Notes: a model not told the origin generated them from the letters alone. A DNA stretch of 64,000 nt from Takakia lepidozioides (GCA_030704615.1 CM060732.1:21204001-21268000), one strand, 5' to 3'; positions 21,178 through 34,162 are shown, numbered from the stretch's first letter. Translations and numbers: made by a program.

Positions 21178-21745
21178 ACGTGGATGAATTAATAGCGGCG
21201 TGGATGATTAATCTTGATGAATGAATGACTAATTGTGTGGATTGATTGTCTGGATGGATGACTGAATAGCGGCGGGGATGATCTTCTGGATGGCTGAATG
21301 AAGGGAGGCGTGGATAGATTGTCTGGATGGATGAATAAATAGCGACCTGGACTGATTGTCTTGATGGATGAATGAGTAACGGCGTGGATTGATTGTCTGG
21401 ATGGACGAACAAATAGCGGCGTAGATGATTCTGTGGATGAATGGATGAATAGCGGCGTGGATTCATTGTATGGATGGATGCATGCAAAACGGCCTGGACG
21501 GATTGTCTGGATGGATGCATGGATAGCGGCGTGGATTCATTGTATGGATGGATGCATGCAAAACGGCCTGGACGGATTGTCTGGATGGATGCATGGATAG
21601 CGGCGTGGATTGATTGTCTGGATGGATGCATGGATAGCGGCGTGGATTCATTGTATGGATGGATGCATGCAAAACGGCCTGGACGGATTGTCTGGATGGA
21701 TGCATGGATAGCGGCGTGGATTGATTGTCTGGATGGATGTACGAT
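21178..21745. repeat. Minisatellite, about 36-40-bp units
   Basis: Units of the form GGCGTGGATTGATTGTCTGG followed by ATGGATGCATGGATAGC repeat about 14 times from 21178 to 21745. Units in the right half are almost identical and form a higher-order pattern of about 107 bp in which a GCAAAACGGCCTGGACGG variant alternates. The left half is more diverged. Open frames across it (21474-21800 on +, 21134-21705 on -) are a product of the repeat period and I do not call them genes. Confidence 0.95.
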
Positions 21746-23500
21746 CTCGAGCCGAAAGTTCTACCAACGATTTGAAAAGTGCGGAAGGTTGTTTTTGTAA
21801 ATTAAAGTTTGGTAACTACGGCCGAGATACTTACTCAGTAAAATTTCTATGATATATTACGTAAGAAAAGGAAAACGGACGACATCTGTGAGTCCTACAT
21901 TTGCACCCAAATTTCGCCCTTTCATGTTTTCGTCCATCCGTTAGGCGGGGACTTCAAGTGGGTTTCATGCCGGAATATCCGCAATTATCGCCGGCGCGGC
22001 TTTGGCGGCCTTTTTGAGCCTGCTCCTGTCTGCTCTCGCCACCTGCGTGTTCGTTCCTTACAATGACTGTGACGCGTGTCGGGTCCTCAGACTCCCGCCC
22101 ACAGAATCACGCCACGTCTCTTGGATGGCACATAGGCCCCACGACGAAGTAGTCATCCTCCCACATTCATCCATGATTATGACCGATTTTTGCAAACTGA
22201 TTTATGATATTTATTTAGCCCCAAGTTGTGAGTGAAGCTCTTTGGGACAGTGACTTCTGATTTGATCGTATTACTCTTCAATGTTTCAAATATCAAAGTT
22301 TGCTACCCGGAACTTACTTGCAATTACCAGGTTTTCTTTTCTGTTTTTTAGTAAAACTATTAGAGCGGATGGCAAACTTGAAGGGTCATTTTAATTTGTT
22401 ATAATACATTACAACCAGTCCTTGGGAAAAAGACAAATTGCGGAGTTAGGTTCTTCATCTCCAAATTTTGCTATACATATCATCTATACTTTATTTACGA
22501 ACTAAAGGTGGGTCGCTCATGTTATAACGTATATCATCATTTCATTAGTGGACACCTTCTAACGGCCGTGGAAAAGCCCGCATAAGCATCCAACAGCATA
22601 CCCCAGAGCGACCTCCTCCAGATTTTCATTGGGTGAAGCATAATTTCCTAAGGGAGGGGAGCATGGAAACCCTTTTGTACCACAATTGTTGGCCCCGGAA
22701 CACATTCTTGTCCATTTGATGACATATTGTCTATGGCGTAAAGTCCTCGGCCAAAGCTATATGCTCTATTTTTAACGCGATGTTGGATATCACCCAATAA
22801 CTTATAGCCAACCCAACTAAAAAAGGTGTGGTTGGGTGGAGGGGTCATTTACCATCAGCCCTTGAAGGGTTTGGGCAACCACTTTTCACCCATTAGGTGC
22901 GGCCGTCAGGAATTGTCCATTGAAAGACAATAGTTCTTCAGGGTGAAGAAGCGACACCATAATTTACACAGCAAAAATTTAAAAAAATTCGCAGAAGATG
23001 GACACCTTTTATAACAGCAAGTTTACCCATATATCTGTAAGATCAAAAAGCTTCTATATACCTCCAATGCACCTACACGTTACCCCCACATGATCACCCT
23101 TTCCTTACAATCCACCCTTTCCTTAAAGCTCCTTTCTTCTCACAGCTGACACCATCTGTGACCTTGAGCAACTGGAGTTTCAGCAGACTGTTGTAACTTA
23201 ACCTCTCTCAAGCAACTGACAGCGGAGGTCTTCAGACATAATCCTCACAAAAAGTTGGCTTCAACTGGACATTAGTTAGGCATCAACCACGAGCCAATCA
23301 ATGGGGCATTGGGATTGAAAATAGAGTCTGGGACATGGGATTGAGGAAGGCCTAGTTTGAGATGTGCTATTGGTGAATCAGGAGGAAGAGGGACGATTAG
23401 AGGGACTTGAAGCAGCATAAACAGCACACACAACAAACAACAGGGGCTTACAACTTTCTCGAGGAACCGCTTGCCATTTTTGCAAGAATGCCAGAGGGGT
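21746..23500. other. Intergenic stretch with no recognised gene
   Basis: Between the minisatellite and the end of the membrane-protein gene. AT-rich in parts, with short frames only (22002-22235, 22648-22848). No RNA gene or terminal repeats seen. Confidence 0.4.
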
Positions 23501-23526
23501 CCCCTCCAGTCAAGTAACTATGCAAA

Positions 23527-24484
23527 CTAATGGAAGAAAGAATACAGCACTGAGGAGATAAATATAGTGGCCCCAGGTATACCCATAGATATGAGGGGCA
23601 CTGCTGCCACCACCGACCACGAATTGCCACAACTCAGACTGCCAAGCCTGACCTGAATAAGAGCTATCATAGAAAGCATCAAGAAGATTGTGCCAAACAT
23701 GGATCCCAATGCTGATGCCAATATGCCAAACCGCAAAAATTTGTTGTTGATTTCAGCTGATTTTGAGCTCCCCTGTAACTTCCCACTACCTGAAATCAGA
23801 GTGTGTCACAATTAAAGCGCACATGATCAGTGCCTTACGACAAGGGAGGGTAGCAAAGTTGGAGGCACAGTCAAGAGAGAGGAAAGGAAAGGAATTTGAT
23901 TGTCCAGCAGCGATTGGTAGGGCAGAGTCCTCTGTTTCCAGCCCATTGATGGGCAACAGGAAGAGCGTGTGGGCCTTCAACAGCACATCCACATACAGTC
24001 AATGAATGAATTCCCTTTACTGATTCAACTGATTATGCATGGATGGAGAGAGAGAGAGAGTGATTGCAATGTTACCTAGAACGATGAACAGCTTAAAGCC
24101 ATGAGCCACCAGACTGGAGAAAAGAAAGCAGCTGAAGGCTATCACTTCGAACACCATCAGGTACCGATACATGTCGATCCCCACAAGGCACTCACTTCTA
24201 TGGGGCACCAGTGATGTTGTAGGTTGAAGGTTCTGAGCAGGTGTGAAAGATAGTCCAAGAAACACTGCCACCGTAAAGAAAGAGTTCACCTGCAATGGGG
24301 TTCATTTTCTTAGAGAGTACTTTAAATGCAAGGGAGTTATAAAATTGAAACACTTCTGAACGTAGCATCAAAATACCCTTGAAATCAAATTCTTAACATT
24401 TGAGGTTTTTAGTTTGGAAATTACCGAGACGACCTCATCAAGAGTGGTGACATGGACTTGCGTGACCTTCTGGTTGTCAGCCAT
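23527..24484 (-). CDS. Plant four-helix membrane protein of unknown function
   Basis: Three exons, 24484-24425, 24289-24076 and 23789-23527, join in phases 0 and 1 to give 178 aa. The start MADNQKVTQVHVTTLDEVVS was chosen because it directly precedes the splice into VNSFFTVAVFLGLS; upstream in-frame codons (to 24604) contain no better ATG. Four hydrophobic helices are visible: VNSFFTVAVFLGLS, YLMVFEVIAFSCFLFSSLVA, FGILASALGSMFGTIFLMLS and PGATIFISSVLYSFF. A conserved-looking HRSECLVGIDM loop lies between helices 1 and 2, and VRLGSLSCGNS between 3 and 4. The layout (two helices, loop, LRFG, two helices, YxFFH end) matches a family of uncharacterised plant membrane proteins that I remember but cannot name with certainty. 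All borders are canonical, so the gene appears intact. Confidence 0.8.
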
Positions 24485-24649
24485 GTCAATGGACACACCA
24501 TATTCTGAATGGCTGCGATACAGTGGAAAGATTGTTCTCAGTAGCTTGGCCATGTTTGAAAAGAATCTTCTGCACTCACCATCAAAGAAACACACTAATC
24601 TCACTGGGTTTGATCAGTACACAACAACAGAAAGAAAACAGCTCTCTAT

Positions 24650-24870
24650 GGTGTCCATTATCCTTGGAAGGTCTGGAAGAGCTTTTTCAGTTATGAGGAC
24701 CAAGTCCTTAACAGCTACCTGCATGAGGCACTTCTCTCCGTGCAATGCAATGGTTGGTTGATCTGTTCTTTTGTTGTTCTGCTCTGTCATGGGCCAAATA
24801 ATAGATTCATTCTTTCTTTCTTTTCTCTTTGTCTTTCTTTATAGAGTACCATTTCATTTCTTTTCTTTTC
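24650..24870 (+). mobile_element. LINE 3' end fragment
   Basis: The sequence TTATGAGGACCAAGTCC, then AACAGCTACCTGCATGAGGC, then TTATAGAGTACCATTTCATT lines up with the zf-RVT tail and 3' UTR of the LINEs at 10.4-10.8 and 14.4-14.66 kb, with many substitutions. It lies upstream of the membrane-protein gene in the opposite orientation. Confidence 0.55.
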
Positions 24871-27700
24871 TTTCTTGTCTTATTGAGTACATTCTATCTT
24901 TCTTTGTGTCTTCACAGTTTTATCCAATGGTCATTGAGACGACTCACTCCCCGTTTGTGTGCTGGACCAGCACAGCAGAACTCCGTCTTACACTGTTTGA
25001 AAATCCCTCCAAGGCCAGAGGCCACACAAGTGACTGAGGCATGTCTAACAAATCTCTGCAGCAGGGATGGAGAACTTTGTATCCATGATTTACCAAATCA
25101 ACCCCATTTGAGGCATATCCTTGAGTCATTTGCTGATGTGAAGTGACAACTTGATTCTGACAAGTTTCCACATCATGAGGTTTTGGCCATTAAACTCCTT
25201 CAGTGAAAGGGCCATTAAGCTCTTGGGATTCAGTTTTTGATCCATGTGGAGACAAGGGTGGGAAAGACTAGACCTATAAATCTAACTGAAGCCTGAGGGA
25301 GTGAGCATTAACTCAAGTTCCCACCAAGAAAGATGTGACCATGGGCGCAGATCACCGTGGAAGAGACATGAGTCTCTGTTTGACTGTCATTTGATAATTG
25401 ACAAGAGCTACTCTAGAGCAGAAGATTCTAACAAACTGGTGAATCACAGAGAACCTTTTCTGTATGGAAACGACTCAAAACATACAGTGGGGTGAATTTG
25501 GGCATTGCTCTAAGGCATCTAGAAAATATAATGCAAGGAGAAATTAAATGAGAGGGTCTGAAAAAGAGAGAGTACTTGCTGCATATATTTCCCTTTCAAC
25601 TCATCCTCTTATGGCACACGTAGACCAATTCCAGATATGGAGGAGCGTTTAGGGTGGGTAGCAATGGAGGAGAGAGATGTGCAGATCTGCTCATTATTAG
25701 ACCGTGCCTCGGCCTTATGGCCAGAAACTCTGCCACCAATTTAGGGGGAGAAAACGAAGGTGATGTGAACTTCTCAAAGACAATGCACAATCTCCCATGA
25801 TAGTCGCTCAAAGCTGCAGGATCATCTATCTCTCGAGACAGACAAAGACAAATTCAACGGAGCCATAGGGCAATTATCAGTGATCACATACCTGGTCGTA
25901 AGCACCAATTCGTCATCTACAACGGTGGTGGTTGTAGCATTATTGTTATCAGTCATGGAAGGATTTCCCCCGATCCCCATTTCCCTCCAACGTTTTGTAA
26001 ACCGCATTATCTTTGGAGATCGCTACCACACACTGTGTTACATCAGCTTGCAACCCAAATCGCCGTGCATCTCGTTCTCAGTCTAACTCTTGCAAAGTAT
26101 GCGTGTGTCTCCCTGCCGTTCCTCCCTCTCGTACCACACACACATCCTCCTTTCCTTTCTGTAGTATTCAATTCATATACATATCCGCGATCTCTCTTCC
26201 AGCTTCCTGTGGGCATTATACGGTATTACCTTCAGATAGGAGGACCCGAAGTGCTTAGGACATTCCGCGCACGAGGCGCTCCATCTCGAACGACTTTTGA
26301 GAGTTTTGACCCATTTCTTGATTGCCTGTTAGTTTACTGCCGGGTCGATGTTATAAAGCTCCTTTCTTTCTTTTCTTTCTCTCTCTTCAATGGCATAACA
26401 AACTCCTTCGCTACGTCTTGCACTAAAAGCCGTGTAAAGATCTGTGATATACAAGAGCTGACGGAAACGATACCTCTGTCAGGGCCCAGGAAGATAGTGA
26501 TGGTGTAAAACGAAAGTCTCGACTTTACAATCGTGCAAACGGCAAACGGCACGGAACTACCTCTAGTTCCCATGGCGGCGACGCTCTCTTCCACCACCAT
26601 TGCACCTAATCAAGTGCTAAACTGCTGTAGCTTGGCCTGTAATAAGCTCAGTGACGTCCATTATGCAACAAGACATGATCCGGACACGGTGGGCCCACAC
26701 ACCGTACGTGACAATGACAAACAATCTGTGCCGGTGCGCACATAGCGCCTTCATCAAGTGTGGGTTCTACCAAAGAGGGATGCTTATCGGAAACTGTTCC
26801 GAATGACCCAGATGCTTTCCTCGTAGATGACAACCTTCACGCCTACTCCAAAGGAATCCAATCCTCTCGAGAACGCGTATGGTACATGTACCTACTTTCT
26901 GTATGGGTACCTACCTTACTGCAAAGAGATCCAAAAACTGAACTGTACAATATCTCATTGCACCAATGCTGTGGTTGTTGGCATTGGTAGAAAGTCGCAG
27001 GTCCATTCTACTTTCATGATAGAAGCCAAGCATTTCTACGTGACAGACGTACACAACATCCCTGATAGGTACTTGCAATATGTATATGCTATGAAAGTGC
27101 AGCAGACAAACAAACAAAGCAGACAAACAGAATTTTTGGGTTCTGCACCGTAGCCATACAAGAAACCTCCATGGAATGTAACGATGTTTTGTTTGTAATC
27201 CTCATTCGATTCCCAAGCGAGAGCCAACCGATTGTTACAAATTGCTTGCATTTCAGACTCCTCGTGTTTCTCACAAAACTTTGAAACACCACATAATCGG
27301 TTAACCACATAACCACATAACCACCACTTACGTAACGACTCTTTCATTGTGCAACCAGCAACCTTACAGCTAACACAACACTTCCTAGAATTTCTAGAGA
27401 AGAGATCTCTAGGTGTTGGGTATCAACTTTTCATGGTGGACCTCTAATATTCAAGTTGTCATCTGAAAGAACCAGACCCGATCCTCTGGATTCCCGGTTA
27501 TACATGAGTAATGGACAAAGCGAGCTGTGGCGGAAATACAATGGAAGTGCGTGCAACATAGATAATCAACATGCAGGATGGTACACAACACGGCATCTGT
27601 TCAAGTGTTTTGACTTCACGTGCATATTACTAGTACTTGAGATTCTCATTTTGCATGCAGGTCGATCGATGCATATAATAGTCAGGTTGGATGTCACCGT
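24871..27700. other. Intergenic stretch, no gene recognised
   Basis: Holds T/C-rich microsatellite-like DNA (24,870-24,920, 26,360-26,390). A TCGATGTTATAAAGCTCCTT stretch near 26345 recalls the LINE 3' UTR. Short frames at 26035-26508, 26533-26745 and 26827-27153 show no family features. On the - strand this is the 3' flank of the aquaporin gene at its right end. Confidence 0.4.
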
Positions 27701-27711
27701 GCAGGGTCTCA

Positions 27712-30572
27712 TCACACTGCACGATTAAATCTCTTAAAGGGAATTGCTCGAATCACCAATGTTTGGTACATTGCTGCGAGGGCGGCCCCAACGAATGGAC
27801 CTACCCAGAAGATCCACTGCACCACCATAGCCAACCAAATCCATTTGGAAGGTTAGCAAAGCTTCTTTTCTCTCCCTCTTTGCTACAAAAGAAAATTTAA
27901 GTAAGACAAACAGGCTACACATCCACACAAGGGCTCTACAGGTCTCTCCCTCCTGTCACGTTCTTCGGCAAACCCAAGCTAGTCTAGACATTTGTCACCC
28001 AGGCGTTCAAATTGGCTGGATTCCCTTTTGATGTCATGGATTGTCATGTGCCAGGCCCTAAGATCGATCGTAAGAGACGACACCACAAGACTCGCTGCAC
28101 TTCAGTCATTGTAGACTGCAGGAGTGCTACTACCTGTAGGTATTGTAAGAATTCACATTCTGCCTAGCACAAAACAGGACAAAAAGCCTCTTTTCCCAGG
28201 GTCAGATTACGTTGTCCTTTGAAGATTAGGGCGCTTAATAACGACGTGTTGTAGGCAGACTTCAGGAACTCGCGTAGATTGCTCATATCTAGATAGGAAT
28301 TCTAGAAGAGAGGCTAAGTCAAAGAGATTTTGGTGACCAGTGAAGGTTACTTACATGTTCATCCCAGACGTTGTCTCTGTTAAAGATGATGGCAGCGCCC
28401 AGGCTCCGGGCGGGATTGATGCCTGTGCCTGTGATGGGGATTGTGGCCAAATGCACCAAAAAGACTGCAAACCCGATAGGAAGCGGCGCAAGCACCTGTC
28501 ATGATGTACAAGCACGCGAGGTACCTGATGAAACTCTCTCTCTCTCTCTCCGATCCTTCTCTGGTCCTTAGTTCTAATGCTTAAATGCTAGTGCATGGCA
28601 GTAAGCTCATTGGGCTTTCTGTCGACGTTACAAAGCTGATTTATTTCTGTTGTTATTCCAGATCCATTTTCTGATCGACTCGGCTCCTCTCGTCCAGATA
28701 TCAAATCACACCACCCACTTTGGCCTGAAGTCATCCCTCCCTGGGAGTTGGTTCTGGTCTTCAAGAATAGTGTTAGGCAGTGTCGATGTACTGGCTCTCA
28801 CATGCACATATCATAAGGTACAATACAGAGGTTCCATATGGACAGATTGTCGTAAATATAATGCCACTTAATGCAGTTATGCCGCTTTGTCATATGATGC
28901 ACGACCGTAGACACACACAAACCATACAGACTCAGAGGCACCAAGCAGCTAAAAAGAATCAGTGTTCCTTCTCGAAAGTGTGAGTTACATCTGTGTCTCG
29001 CTCGTCCTTGTACTTAGCGAAGACGATCGTGAAGGGACTTTTGCTTACCTCGAGATAGATCTCTCCCCCAACCCCGGGAACTCTAACAGTACCAGCTGAG
29101 TGTATGTCTCTGATCATCCTTACTGACCCCATCCTAGCCGCAAGCCTAAGTACTTGCATGAAATCATGTATGTGTTTCCGACTATCCAAGCGGTGCTGCA
29201 AACAAATGTTCCAGCCAAAGCAACGTATACTCGAGACTTACCGGCACATGAGAATCGCGGGCTCTACGCTTTGCATCAGTGGCAGAGAAGACGGTGTACA
29301 CCAGCACAAATGTTCCGACAATCTCTGCTCCAAGACCACTCCCCCTGGTGTAGCCGTGGGAGACAGTATTGGCACCGCCGCCTGCGGTCTCATAGAAGCC
29401 TGGCTGGAAGCCTTTCACTACTCCCGCTCCACAGATCGCACCCAAACACTGACATATGATGTAAAATATCGTGCGCGGGAGCGATACTTTCCTCGCCAGG
29501 AACAGCCCAAACGTTACAGCTGGATTGATGTGTCCTCCTGCATGCAGTGAAGATCGTGAGATTGTGATCTTTGATGGCTTCAGATCGCTGCAGAAGACAA
29601 AATAACTAGTGCACAACATGAAGCCCTGGAGAAGCCAAAGTACGGTTTCAAGGACGTTTTCATGCATGCGAGAGAAAAACTTCCTTCTGAAGAAAGACAG
29701 GAAAAATTTAACGGCGTCCACAAAGAAAAAGAAGGTATGTAGAAGAAGCTCCAGATGTAGCAGAGTCTGGAAGAAACCCAGAATGCTTAGGGCTAACCTT
29801 GAGATTAGTTTAATCCGTGGCTGCGAGACTACTTTCAGATCGATCCAAATTTCAAGATCATGTGCCCCATCTGGATGCTCGAATGGGCTGGGGAAGTTCA
29901 GACTTCAGACACTTTGTTCTGAGCATAGAAGAAAGCTGACAACAAGGTCCGATCAGGATGAGCATAGTAGAGAAACTAGTAGGTGAATTAGAGACATTTA
30001 CAATTTGCTGTTTGTCGCTCACCTTGCACATGATGCGGCTATTTGCAAATTCTTGAATGGAGGAGTTAAAAATCGCTCTCAAATTTTGACTCCACCTCCA
30101 GGGGGTAAGGGCAGTTCATCTTCAAATTTACAAATTCACACAGATGAGCTTAAATTGAGTTGTGGAAGCGCAACTGATCAGTCCTTGACCTTCCCCTGGA
30201 TGTGTGAACACACTGAGTTAAAATACCTGATATCCCAGCAGTGCAATAGACGAGGGCAAAAATCATCCCACCAAACGCCCACGCAATGCCTTGAATGCCG
30301 ACACCACTGCAACTTCCGAGTCGTACATTACCCATCACAGTGTTGATGGTGATGTAGAGGAAGAGAAAGCTGGCAATGAACTCAGCAATCCCGGCCCTCC
30401 AGAACGACCATAATCCAAACTCTCTGCTGTCATACATGGGAGTAAACACTGGCTCGGCGTAGTCCCTCTCCGCGGTCTGGGAAACAGTACCCAATGGTGC
30501 TCGCTCTCCAAATTTTGTAGCTGCGCCGACGGCGATATCATCTTCCTCGTCTCCCGTGACGTGATCTGCCAT
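27712..30572 (-). CDS. PIP-type plasma membrane aquaporin
   Basis: Four exons, 30572-30227, 29537-29242, 28495-28355 and 27816-27712, join in phases 1, 0 and 0 to give 295 aa. The start [12 protein letters not shown] is the first ATG in frame; a GTG nine codons earlier is not needed. PIP signatures are [40 protein letters not shown] and [11 protein letters not shown] (first NPA, 120-122), followed by [14 protein letters not shown] and [12 protein letters not shown] (second NPA, 241-243). The ar/R filter reads Phe100, His229, Thr238, Arg244, the water-selective PIP set. Loop D keeps the RARDSHVP phosphorylation/pH-gating region. The long acidic N-terminus is PIP1-like, while the C-terminus ([10 protein letters not shown]) is short. 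It would let water, and perhaps CO2 or H2O2, cross the plasma membrane as a tetramer. All splice sites are canonical; it appears functional. Confidence 0.97.
28590..28650 (+). repeat. Possible LINE 3' UTR relic in aquaporin intron 2
   Basis: GTAAGCTCATTGGGCTTTCT followed by GTCGACGTTACAAAGC resembles the 3' UTR of the LINE copies at 10.77 and 14.61 kb (AAGCTCTACGAGCTTTCC, ACGTTATAAAGC). A (CT)n run precedes it. The match is short, so confidence is low. Confidence 0.35.
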
Positions 30573-30599
30573 GAGCGCTGCTTCTTTCCTTTTCACTAG

Positions 30600-32640
30600 G
30601 TTTCAGTTAGAGCTTGGGGATATGTAGCGCTGGCCCGGCAGTTGGCTGAGGCTAGAGCCTCGTACTTCTTGGAGGCCTTGGTGAGAAACAGGATTAACTG
30701 TCAGACTCTTCAGCTGTTGCAAGAGTGCCCAAGTTGGTGCTCAATTTCCTCAAGATCTTTCGGATATTCAAGGCGTTGACAATCTGGGATTCCCAACGCA
30801 AGTCTGGTTGACTGTTCGACAGATCAAGCAGATATATACACATCAGAGAAGAGAATGGTCAGTTCGGTAGAAGAACTGAGACAGAATTGAATACGTCACA
30901 GAGGGGAGAGATGAGATTGTACCGGATGCTGTAACCTATACTAGGTTCGAGCACTTCAATGCTGTGAACACAAGCAAACAAGGAGCAACGCAGATGGGCT
31001 GACAAAAGCAACAGCTTAGGTACAGCTCCAGAAAAACCTGGAGTGATCCCTGGAGAGAAATGCAGACGTGAAAAGGAGATAGGAACTGTTTTGTGTACCC
31101 GGCTCAAAGATTTTCTACTTCTACAGCTTCAAAGGCTCGGCGGGTGACGCCATGCACAGAGTGGCGCATTAATGGTTGGAGGACGTCAGCTCGTGCTAAG
31201 AGGTGGGGGTCGGGGGGGGGGGGGTTACTATTCATATAAATCTCATAACATGTGCGATCAAGACATGTTTCTTAATACCTATGTACTCAGCATTGTTACA
31301 CTGATATTGACCCCTTGTATGTATTTTAATTACGCATTTACCCATCCCTTGTGTATAAAAACTTGTACAAATTTTTATTTTTAAAAAAGTCCCTCCCCGT
31401 ACAAAAAGAGAGAAAAATTTAAGTCTTAGGGTCAATCCCATCAACAAATGCAGAAAAAAAAATAATAACTTGTCCTCTTATATGTATTTATAGATCTTTG
31501 TAAAGTTTATGTAAATGCATTATCCCCTATGTATACTTTAATATTTTAATCAATCATACCCCTTCCCATACTTGTATTTCGTGCAATTGTTTTTTTTCAA
31601 AACCCCCTCTCCGATAAAGTATTGATCGCAGATGGTGTTCTAGCCTAATGTAGAGTGACCACCTCTGGAGAAGAAAAATACCCAAAATTCTACCCAAAAC
31701 TCTATCTCTCTCTCTCTCTCTCTCTCTAGCCTAATTTCTGGCCCTGTGTACAACATATCACAGAGAATCATTCTTTAGAGTTACCTCCAACAGTTGTAGA
31801 TTCACCTGGGTGATGTTTATGGCCATTACTAGATCATGACTCGTTGAAGGCAGCGAGAGCTGAGAACACGGTGGTGGAAGTATAATAAGTTAAATGGTGG
31901 CGGTGTCACACACCCAAATCAGCAATAACTAGCACGCCCAAGCTTATTCAACAATACTTTAGATTCCTCACGTTCTCTTACTTTGTTTGAAAACACTGGT
32001 AAATTTTGTCCAGGTTTCCACGGGTAGCGTGATCAACAGAGTAGGTTGCACCAGAGTTTGACATGGTCGTCATAAGAACCAAATCACAGTTGCATGCAGA
32101 AGTTTGGTGTCGCATGGCCCACTCCTCCCAAAATCAAAACAAAACAACTCTCAAAGATTACGAGGGAGACATCAATACTCTTTTTTAAAGATCAGTTGAC
32201 GCATTTGTTGTTGCAATATATTCTCGAGCCCACGTGGATTGATCAAACTTCGAAAGACAAGGGTCAACCATATTATAAAAAACACAACAACAATTGTAGC
32301 TGGCCCAGTAATTCGGAATCTGGATGTTTGTGGCAATTGTTTTTTTTTTGGGCAATTGTTTTCTCTTAACAAATTTCATGGGCCATTTTGTTGTTTTTGT
32401 TTTCTGGGGCGGTGGCCCCTCAACCTCGTCAGCAGGTCAGCCTCAGCGCATGGCACTGAGGGTTTTTTTTTTTTCTCTCTCTCTCTCACTAATAATCATA
32501 ATAATCATAATAATATATAGTATATGTTGCATCCAAAAGGAAGTGTGATTATGCTGCCTCTTGACCTAGAGGGCCTCCTGCCTTCTGGCGGGAAGGTGAA
32601 CACTGATACCAACTTGTGGATTGAACCCACGACCACTTTT
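30600..32640. other. Aquaporin upstream region and AT-rich intergenic DNA
   Basis: The first few hundred bases are probably the 5' leader and promoter of the aquaporin gene (- strand), without a motif I can defend. Also present: a poly-G run near 31211-31224, a (CT)n run at about 31703-31727 and (TC)n near 32470-32486. No gene recognised. Confidence 0.4.
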
Positions 32641-33240
32641 GAGGTGGTATGTACCAGTGTTGTTCTGGTATCAGGTTCAGGACATACCAGACTGGTCCTG
32701 GTACCAGACGTATCAGAATACTTTTATATCAGTCTGGTCTATATAATGATGGATGTATTTGTTTTTTTCCACATACTAGTATGAGTACAAGTATCATGAC
32801 CACAACACCAGCTGGTATGAGATATCAATTCTGGTATCATTTCAAAGCCATCTTGAATTACAAGTTTATCACATAGCAAGTATCAAGTGAAAACAAATAC
32901 AATCCAAATAAAGATATATATATATATATATAAGTATAAGTACAAGTATGTAGGCATATGTACACATAAATTAGTATAGTACATATTACCAGAGTAAATG
33001 AGGAAGAGGGGGGGGGAGCACTGGTATTGTGGCTGGTATGAAAAAACTGATACCAGCTCTGGTATATGACCAAGTATTCTCCCAAATGATATGAGACTTG
33101 GTCTGGTATCTAATACCAGTGCATATACCAGTATTTCTTACCAGGCCAACTTTGGTATGTAATTATGTATCCTTTACCAACGGGCTACAACTTGGTCGCC
33201 TTTCTCTTTTAAAGAAACTTTATTTATTTATTTATTTAAG
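32640..33240. repeat. CTGGTA/TACCAG-rich element
   Basis: About 20 copies of CTGGTA(T) or its complement ATACCAG are scattered in both orientations over roughly 550 bp (for example 32690-32712, 32806-32818, 33022-33046, 33100-33150). They form many short potential hairpins. The right side ends TTTAAAGAAACTTTATTTAT, like the tail of the SINE at 14.95 kb. It is probably a short non-autonomous element. An (AT)n microsatellite lies at about 32914-32931. Confidence 0.5.
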
Positions 33241-33940
33241 CTTTTAAAAGGAGCATGCCAAGTTACTGCTAGGGATGCCTGATTTTAACTGCTAGTGACG
33301 ATTTCTGAGAACAATGTTCACGTTTTTATAAATTAATAAAATAATTTAAAATAAACGATATTCAATCAATTAATGGTACTACTTTTATCATAGAGAGAAA
33401 AGACACTCTTGTATGTCATGGCTGGATTGTGCAACACCATCCATTTGCTTATAAACATAAGCTGACGAATGGAAATCACCTAGAGTTGACATAAGTAGTA
33501 GCCACTTCATTTTATAGCTACTGCTCTTTAAAAGGTGGGTTCTATAAAGGTTTTTATAAGCAAAGTCTTAACAAATAAATTTTAAAGATAGAGATTAACT
33601 GGATTTATATACATTTAATATCTATGATAGAATCTATTAATGTGTATTTATAATATATTAATAGCTCTCTATTTTCAATTTCTAGAATATAGAAAAATAT
33701 GTAATCTGGTATTTTATTAACTATTACCATTATCATGTTTCTAATATATGAATGTGCAATCATATATTAGTAATTCAAACCATTGAATTCTGTTTGGTGG
33801 TTTATCATAATTAATATCTAGAAATATTATAACATTTACATTGAATATGTGAAGAAACAAAAGAGAGAAACGATAGAAGAGCATATTCACATTTAGAAAT
33901 ATTTTAAAAAATCAGATTTTATTTTTTTGATTTAAAAAAT
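33241..33940. other. AT-rich stretch with no recognised gene
   Basis: Nothing beyond AT-rich unique-looking sequence. Confidence 0.4.
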
Positions 33941-33949
33941 GACAATGAT

Positions 33950-34162
33950 GAAGTGGCTGAAGAAAAGAAGAAAGTGATATTGGAGCAGATTCGTAAAATG
34001 GATTTTCAAAGAAAAAAAAAAAAATCGGACAGCCAAAAAACATAGTCATGACATCTTGGGAAGAAGAAAAGAAGAAAACGATATTGGAGCAGACTTAAAA
34101 TAGATTTTCAAAATTCAGTTTTTTTTCGGACAGCCAAAAAAGAGAGTCGTGACATTTTGGAA
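33950..34162. repeat. Imperfect tandem duplication, about 105-bp units
   Basis: GAAGAAAGTGATATTGGAGC ... CGGACAGCCAAAAAACATAG at about 33960-34055 recurs as GAAGAAAACGATATTGGAGC ... CGGACAGCCAAAAAAGAGAG at 34068-34162. No coding potential is evident. Confidence 0.75.

Noticed and set aside
21134-21800. Repetitive-protein genes on both strands of the minisatellite
   Set aside because: The open frames are explained by the repeat period and occur on both strands; no signal peptide or conserved flanks.
26533-26745. Small protein gene upstream in the 25-27 kb region
   Set aside because: No family features, no splice partners and no supporting codon bias.
29104-29550. Plus-strand frames across the aquaporin exon 2
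   Set aside because: They are the complement of the aquaporin coding exon and share no features with known proteins.
30570-30596. Longer aquaporin N-terminus beginning at the GTG at 30596
   Set aside because: GTG is not a normal plant start; ATG at 30572 gives the typical PIP N-terminal region.
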